In this document: piece after piece, positions 5,739 through 9,144 of the stretch
Numbering within the stretch: position 1 is the first letter of the stretch
Layout of the letters: each line of letters opens with the position of its first letter
Source of the DNA: Desulfobacterales bacterium
GTDB taxonomy: Bacteria; Desulfobacterota; Desulfobacteria; Desulfobacterales; SpSt-501
NCBI GenBank assembly: GCA_025454275.1
Contig: JALOOS010000087.1
Location: 1-9,144, forward strand
Reading direction: 5' to 3'
Length of the DNA: 9,144 nt
Translations under genes and position numbers: made by a program
The notes under the pieces: model-generated
Seen by the model: the letters and a program-made list of their open reading frames with translations, nothing else
Told to the model about the DNA's origin: nothing
Databases searched by the model: none

Positions 5739-7112
5739 ATGGTCGAAATCGCCCATCACGAGCTCGATGCCGCCCTGTCGCGTTTCGATCCGGCGGCCGG
5801 GAGTGCATTGCCGGCTGCGATCCTGGTCTACGGCGAGGAGCTCATCGTTCAGACCGTGCTCGAGCGCCTTCTCGATACCCTCCTGCCGGGGGCCCGGCAA
5901 AGCCTGAACTTCGAGGCCATCGACGGAGGGACGGCCGAGATGGGGGATGTGCTGGGGCGCATGAACACCTTCTCGCTTCTGCCCGGCACCAAGGTGGTGC
6001 TCCTCAAGGGGGCCCGGATCTTCCATGCCAGGGACGATGCGGCCCGCCTCTTGAGCCAGGCCCGCAGCGCCTGTGCCGAGAAGGATCTCCCGCGCGCCGC
6101 CCGCAGCCTGCTCAGCGCGCTGAGCCAGCTCCATCTGAGCCTGGAGGAAGCCCTTCTCCCCGAGCGCTCCGCGAGCCTCATGTCGAGCGCGGAGGCCGAA
6201 GAGGAAGAGGGCTGGCTGGATGCGCTTCTCGGCTACTGCAGGGAGAACGACCTCGCTGTGCCGCCGGCCGCGGATTCCGCCGGGATGCTGCAGCGGGCGC
6301 TCGAAAAAGGTTTTCCGAGCGGCCATCACCTGATCCTCACCACCGACGGGGTCGACCGCCGGCGGAGCATTTACAGCGTCTTGAGCCGTGCCGGACTGAT
6401 CGTGGACTGCTCGGTGCCGCGGGGAGAAAGCAAGGCCGACCGCGAGGCGCAGGCGGCGGTCCTTGGCGCGCACGCAAGAACGGCGCTCGCCGCGCGGCGC
6501 AAGAGCATGGACCGGGGGGCGTTTGAGGCCCTGTGCGATATGACGGGTTTCAATCTCGGCACCTTCGCGAACAACCTCGAGATGCTGATCGCCCACGCGG
6601 GGGAGCGCCGGGAAATTACGGCCGAGGATGTGGCTGCGGTCCTGACGCGGACGAAAAAAGATCCCATTTTCGCCTTCACCGACGCCCTGACCGACCGCAA
6701 ACTTTCCAGCGCCCTGTTCTTTCTCGGCTCCCTTCTCGGCGGCGGGGAGATCCACCCGCTCCAGGCGCTGGCGGCCATGGCGAACCAGGTGCGCCGGCTT
6801 CTCGCCGTGAAGGACTTCACTGCAACCCCGGGAGGTGCGGCGTGGCAGCCGGGTATGAACTTTCCCCTGTTTCAGAAGAGGGTCGTGCCGGCCGTGACCG
6901 GGTACGATCGGGAGCTGTTGAACCGCCTGGAAGCCTGGGAGTCCGTCCTGGCACCGCCGTCGCCGGGGGGGAAAAAAAAGAAAAAGGCTCCGGGAAGAGC
7001 TCCTGGCGGCTATCCCTCTGCTCAGCGAGGCGGATTTTCGGCTCAAAACCTCGGCCCTCAACCCGCGGTTGATTTTGGAGCGGGTAGTGTGGCAGATATG
7101 CGGGGTAGGTAG
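5739..7112 (+). CDS. holA: DNA polymerase III delta subunit (clamp loader), frameshifted near the C-terminus
   Basis: HolA (delta) is the clamp-loader subunit that opens the beta sliding clamp. The N-terminal domain is recognisable from ILVYGEELIVQTVLERL (28-44), NTFSLLPGTKVVLLKGARIF (76-95) and HHLILTTDGVDRR (196-208). Domain II follows with MTGFNLGTFANNLEML (268-283) and the TRTKKDPIFAFTDAL region (303-317), then domain III (from about 325) with FPLFQKRVVPA. About 95 residues (101-195) lie between the lysine-rich strand and the next core strand, giving an acidic helical insertion compared with E. coli delta (343 aa). Conserved sequence stops at about residue 404. After GGKKKKK (410-416) the frame reads a Gly/Pro/Ala-rich tail of 41 residues to TAG 7110-7112 that does not look like delta. 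The expected C-terminus is in the +1 frame (see next entry). The intact product would be about 459 residues. Start: ATG 5739, weak Shine-Dalgarno. Error, mutation and slippage are all possible. Confidence 0.88.
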   Translation: MVEIAHHELDAALSRFDPAAGSALPAAILVYGEELIVQTVLERLLDTLLPGARQSLNFEAIDGGTAEMGDVLGRMNTFSLLPGTKVVLLKGARIFHARDDAARLLSQARSACAEKDLPRAARSLLSALSQLHLSLEEALLPERSASLMSSAEAEEEEGWLDALLGYCRENDLAVPPAADSAGMLQRALEKGFPSGHHLILTTDGVDRRRSIYSVLSRAGLIVDCSVPRGESKADREAQAAVLGAHARTALAARRKSMDRGAFEALCDMTGFNLGTFANNLEMLIAHAGERREITAEDVAAVLTRTKKDPIFAFTDALTDRKLSSALFFLGSLLGGGEIHPLQALAAMANQVRRLLAVKDFTATPGGAAWQPGMNFPLFQKRVVPAVTGYDRELLNRLEAWESVLAPPSPGGKKKKKAPGRAPGGYPSAQRGGFSAQNLGPQPAVDFGAGSVADMRGR

Positions 7113-7119
7113 GCAATGA
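6988..7119 (+). other. holA: Out-of-frame C-terminal segment of HolA
   Basis: In the frame one base ahead of the main holA frame, this stretch reads LREELLAAIP, then LLSEADFRLKTSALNP, then RLILERVVWQICG, and ends at TGA 7117-7119. The pattern '..AD..LK(T/S)....' followed by a final helix is what is expected at the end of domain III of bacterial delta. The stop overlaps the ATG of the next gene as ATGA (7116-7119). Both facts point to this being the real C-terminus. The shift must occur in CCGGGGGGG-AAAAAAAA-G-AAAAA-GG (6963-6987). Removing a single G or A there would restore one continuous frame reading KKRKRLREELL. Confidence 0.8.
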
Positions 7120-7331
7120 AGGGTTTCTTCCGCAGCCAGGAAGAGAAGCTCGCCGCGCGGTACCTGCGCTGGCAGTTCGAGAAGCAGGGGTTAGCGCCGC
7201 CGGCCGAGGGCGAGATCCAGGGGCAGGCGTCCCGGATCGTCACGGAGGCCCATCGCATCGCCCGGGAGCGCGGCGGCAACCTGCTCGACATCATGAAGGG
7301 GCTGGTCGGCGATTTCTTGAAGAAGAATTAG
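7116..7331 (+). CDS. Small conserved-looking protein of unknown function, coupled to holA
   Basis: This 71-residue protein has no function I can name. It is charged, with about 11 Lys/Arg in the first half, and is predicted helical throughout: residues 6-24 (RSQEEKLAARYLRWQFEKQ), a Pro/Gly linker at 25-33, then 36-70 as one or two amphipathic helices containing ASRIVTEAHRIARERG. No cysteine, signal peptide or membrane segment is visible. Its ATG at 7116 overlaps the stop of the frameshift-corrected holA reading (ATGA), and the bases before it form only a weak Shine-Dalgarno sequence, so translation is probably coupled to holA. It is the last gene before a strong hairpin at 7350-7376. The overlap and the G/C-rich third positions support a real gene. 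The position hints at a replication-linked or simply co-expressed role, which is inference. Confidence 0.7.
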   Translation: MKGFFRSQEEKLAARYLRWQFEKQGLAPPAEGEIQGQASRIVTEAHRIARERGGNLLDIMKGLVGDFLKKN

Positions 7332-7349
7332 AACCGGTTTCCCAGTCCT

Positions 7350-7376
7350 AAAGCGGCGGCCGGCGCCGTCCGCTTT
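7350..7376 (+). terminator. Strong GC hairpin, likely terminator of the ileS operon
   Basis: AAAGCGG (7350-7356) pairs perfectly with CCGCTTT (7370-7376). Inside, CGGC (7357-7360) pairs with GCCG (7365-7368), leaving a four-base loop and one bulged T. The A-run on the left and T-run on the right are part of the stem, as in many bidirectional terminators, but only three T follow before CAACC, so termination may be partial. It lies 19 bases after the stop of the 71-aa gene and 32 bases before the next start codon. Confidence 0.55.
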
Positions 7377-7408
7377 CAACCCTCATCAGCGGTTCCCAGG
7401 AGGCGACC

Positions 7409-7672
7409 ATGAGCGAAAGCTGGAAAGAGAAACTCTCCTGCGCCACCCACTGCCGGCGCTGCAGCCTGAAGCTGGCCCCCGGCGACCCCCGGATCCTCTC
7501 GGTCTACGACCACGAGCCGATCTGCATGCCCTGCAAGGGTGTCGAGGAGAAGCGGGCCGACTACGAGGAGAGCTCCAAGAATGCGATCGGCCAGTGCCTG
7601 ATGGATGTCGAACTGGCCTACGGCGACCCCGGAGGCTACTGCTACCACCACTTTTATCCCTTCACCTGCTGA
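7409..7672 (+). CDS. Small eight-cysteine, probably metal-binding protein of unknown function
   Basis: This 87-residue protein contains eight cysteines (11, 15, 18, 39, 42, 63, 78, 87) and paired histidines at 80-81. C15-x2-C18 and C39-x2-C42 have the spacing of a zinc-ribbon-like or rubredoxin-like four-cysteine site; the intervening segment reads PRILSVYDHEPICMPC. The C-terminus, GDPGGYCYHHFYPFTC, is aromatic, Cys- and His-rich and may form a second site. I cannot assign a function. There is no signal peptide, so it is probably cytoplasmic. The start is well fixed by AGGAGG (7398-7403) five bases before the ATG. It is separated from the holA operon by a hairpin, and no clear promoter is visible in the 32 bases between. 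The SDR gene follows after 64 bases with its own Shine-Dalgarno sequence, so these genes may share a transcript. Metal type (Zn or Fe) cannot be told from sequence. Confidence 0.8.
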   Translation: MSESWKEKLSCATHCRRCSLKLAPGDPRILSVYDHEPICMPCKGVEEKRADYEESSKNAIGQCLMDVELAYGDPGGYCYHHFYPFTC

Positions 7673-7736
7673 TGCCGTGGAAATCGCTGCGGGTGACCGC
7701 CGCCCGACGGGTACCCGCGCTTGAAAGGAAGAACAC

Positions 7737-8504
7737 GTGCAACCATCTATCTTCGATCTGACGGCGAAAACGGCGCTGGTGACCGGCGCCGGGCGGGGTA
7801 TCGGGCGCGCCTGCGCCCTCGCGCTGGCGCAGGCGGGGGCGGATGTGGCCCTGGTCGCCCGCACCCGGCCGGAGCTGGAATCGGTGGCCGGTGAGATTGC
7901 GGTTTTGGGAAGACGGGCCTTCGTCCGCCCCCAGGACGTCACCCGGGTCGGCGAGCTGCCCGGGCTGATGGAGGATGCGGCCGCGCACCTGGGCGGGATC
8001 GACATCCTGGTCAACAACGCCGGGATGAACATCCCCCAGGAGGCCCTGGAGGTGACACCCGAGGCCTGGGACCGGGTGATCGATCTCAACCTCCGGGCCG
8101 CCTTCTTCACCGCCCAGGCGGCCGGCCGCCTCATGGTGAGCCAGGGCCGGGGCGGCCGCATCATCAACCTGACCTCCCAGACCGGGACGCTGGGCCTTGT
8201 GAAGCGCGCGGCCTATTGCGCCAGCAAGGCGGCCCTCAACCTGGTCACCAAGGTCCTGGCGCTCGAGTGGGCCTGCCACGGTATCCTGGTCAATGCCGTG
8301 GCCCCGACCTTCATCGAGACCGACTTTTCGCGCGGTTTTCTCTCCGACCCGGACTTCCGCGCCTATGCTTTGTCGAAGAATCTGCTCAAGCGCTTCGGAA
8401 CCCCCGAGGACGTGACCGGAGCCGTGATCTACCTCGCCTCTCCGGCCGCGGCACTCGTCACCGGGCACATTCTGTTTGTGGATGCCGGCTGGACGGCACA
8501 CTGA
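7737..8504 (+). CDS. Short-chain dehydrogenase/reductase (SDR family, classical type)
   Basis: This 255-residue protein is a classical SDR that oxidises or reduces an alcohol/carbonyl pair with NAD(P). The cofactor-binding motif TGAGRGIG is at 16-23, the conserved Asp in QDVT at 67, NNAG at 93-96, the structural Asn in DLNL at 118, and the catalytic triad is S147, Y160 and K164 (YCASK). After the second beta strand the sequence is VARTR, with no acidic residue, which usually favours NADPH over NADH. The usual PG after the triad is replaced by AP (VNAVAPTFIETDF). The start is GTG 7737, preceded by AAGGAAG (7725-7731), and yields the common FDLTAKTALVTG beginning. The substrate cannot be read from the sequence. 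A HisD-like dehydrogenase starts 17 bases downstream; SDRs acting with such enzymes on 3-carbon sulfonate diols (HpsO/HpsP) are a precedent. Annotations such as gluconate 5-dehydrogenase-like or 3-oxoacyl-ACP reductase-like are also possible. Confidence 0.93.
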   Translation: MQPSIFDLTAKTALVTGAGRGIGRACALALAQAGADVALVARTRPELESVAGEIAVLGRRAFVRPQDVTRVGELPGLMEDAAAHLGGIDILVNNAGMNIPQEALEVTPEAWDRVIDLNLRAAFFTAQAAGRLMVSQGRGGRIINLTSQTGTLGLVKRAAYCASKAALNLVTKVLALEWACHGILVNAVAPTFIETDFSRGFLSDPDFRAYALSKNLLKRFGTPEDVTGAVIYLASPAAALVTGHILFVDAGWTAH

Positions 8505-8521
8505 CCCACGGAGGAAGACCC

Positions 8522-9144
8522 ATGGCATACTACCTTAAAAAAGCCAAGGAGCGGCCCGCCGAAGATCTGACCCGGGTGCGTGAGACGGTTCGCGACATCA
8601 TCGAGCGGGTCCGGCGCGAAGGGGAAGCCGGGGTGCGGTTTTACTCGGCCAAGTTCGACAACTGGTCGCCGGCGACCTTCAAGGTGGGCGAGGACGAAAT
8701 TCAGGCGGTCACATCCAAGCTGCCGGCCTCCATGGCGGCGGACATCGATTTCTGCCAGGCCCAGATCCGCCGTTTCGCCTCGGAGCAGATGAAACGGATG
8801 GCCGACTTCGAGGTCGAGACCCTGCCCGGGGTTTTTCTGGGACAGAAGATCATACCGGTCGCCTCCTCGGGCTCCTATGTTCCGGGCGGCCGCTACCCCA
8901 TGCTTGCCTCGGCCCACATGACCGTGATCACCCCCAAGGTGGCCGGGGTGGGGCGGGTGGTGGCCTGCTCGCCCCCGGTCAAGGGCGAGGGCATGTATCC
9001 GGCCACCCTCTACTCGATGGTGGCGGCCGGAGCGGACGAGATCTACTGCATGGGCGGGGTCCAGGCCCTGGCGGCCATGGCCTACGGCATGGAGGGGCTC
9101 GAGCCCGTGGACTTCGTGGTCGGGGCAGGCAACAAGTTCGTGGC
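8522..9144 (+). CDS. HisD-like NAD-dependent dehydrogenase, partial (not typical histidinol dehydrogenase)
   Basis: The first 207 codons of a histidinol-dehydrogenase-family protein run off the window edge; full-length members have about 430 residues. The family oxidises a primary alcohol in two steps to a carboxylate with NAD and zinc. Recognisable parts are EGEAGVRFYSAKFD (34-47), SSGSYVPGGRYPMLASAHM (115-133), TPKVAGVGRVVACSPP (137-152), GADEIYCMGGVQALAAMAYG (170-189) and VGAGNKFV (200-207). True HisD has a 'VPGG.A.YPSSVLMN' type motif; here it is VPGGRYPMLASAHM. This variant is the one I associate with HisD-like paralogues such as HpsN (sulfopropanediol 3-dehydrogenase), so 'hisD' should not be assigned. 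GGAGG (8510-8514) lies seven bases before the ATG. It follows the SDR gene after 17 bases, probably in the same operon. No histidine-biosynthesis genes are visible, although the downstream side is cut. Confidence 0.88.
   Translation, partial: MAYYLKKAKERPAEDLTRVRETVRDIIERVRREGEAGVRFYSAKFDNWSPATFKVGEDEIQAVTSKLPASMAADIDFCQAQIRRFASEQMKRMADFEVETLPGVFLGQKIIPVASSGSYVPGGRYPMLASAHMTVITPKVAGVGRVVACSPPVKGEGMYPATLYSMVAAGADEIYCMGGVQALAAMAYGMEGLEPVDFVVGAGNKFV

Noticed and set aside
6972..6986. dnaX-like programmed -1 frameshift at A-AAA-AAG-type sequence in holA
   Set aside because: The -1 frame leads to an unrelated sequence stopping at 7070-7072. The conserved delta end is in the +1 frame, so a -1 shift would not produce it.
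5724..7061. 445-residue open frame on the minus strand opposite holA
   Set aside because: It mirrors holA codon structure, with no recognisable domain and no plausible ribosome binding context.
7689..7718. Hairpin GCGGGT...ACCCGC between the Cys-rich and SDR genes
   Set aside because: Only six pairs with an 18-base loop, common by chance at this GC content.
7662..8528. 288-residue minus-strand frame, and the 263-residue frame 7376-8167, opposite the SDR
   Set aside because: Both are shadows of the SDR gene, which has full motifs and a proper start.
8522..9144. Assignment as hisD, histidine biosynthesis
   Set aside because: The signature region (GGRYPMLASAHM) and SDR neighbour differ from true histidinol dehydrogenase, and no other his gene is visible.

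Overview
The window is 9.1 kb of GC-rich bacterial chromosome, probably from a Gram-negative deltaproteobacterium (Desulfobacterota-like). This placement is an impression from the style of HolA, the HisD-like protein, the Cys-tailed FKBP and the small Cys-rich protein, plus the strong G/C third-position bias; it is not a database result. No tRNA, rRNA, CRISPR array or insertion sequence was seen.

Layout. (1) 65-1467, minus strand: a two-gene unit encoding an M14-like, probably exported protein followed by a short SlyD-like FKBP with a Cys-Gly tail. (2) 1468-1796: a divergent intergenic region with a good sigma70-type promoter to the right, a weaker candidate to the left, and coding-looking minus-strand frames that may be a broken small gene. 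(3) 1797-2300: a stand-alone HNH-domain protein. (4) 2420-7331: a housekeeping operon, ileS (isoleucyl-tRNA synthetase), lspA (lipoprotein signal peptidase), holA (DNA polymerase III delta) and a 71-aa protein of unknown function. The genes are nearly contiguous, a promoter candidate lies in front, and a strong hairpin sits at 7350-7376. (5) 7409-9144: an 87-aa eight-cysteine protein, a short-chain dehydrogenase/reductase and a HisD-like dehydrogenase cut by the window edge, all with good ribosome binding sites and probably co-transcribed.

Main points. The holA frame is broken at a G7-A8 homopolymer: the conserved C-terminus lies in the +1 frame and ends in an ATGA overlap with the next gene, so the open frame as written has a false tail. 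The M14-like protein keeps the first two zinc ligands but seems to have lost the third ligand and the catalytic glutamate, so it may be a pseudoenzyme. The HisD-like protein does not have the signature of true histidinol dehydrogenase. Its pairing with an SDR suggests oxidation of another polyol or hydroxy compound, with dihydroxypropanesulfonate one candidate by analogy with HpsN. I see no convincing new multi-gene defence or mobile system; the least described items are the small proteins and the SDR/HisD-like cluster.
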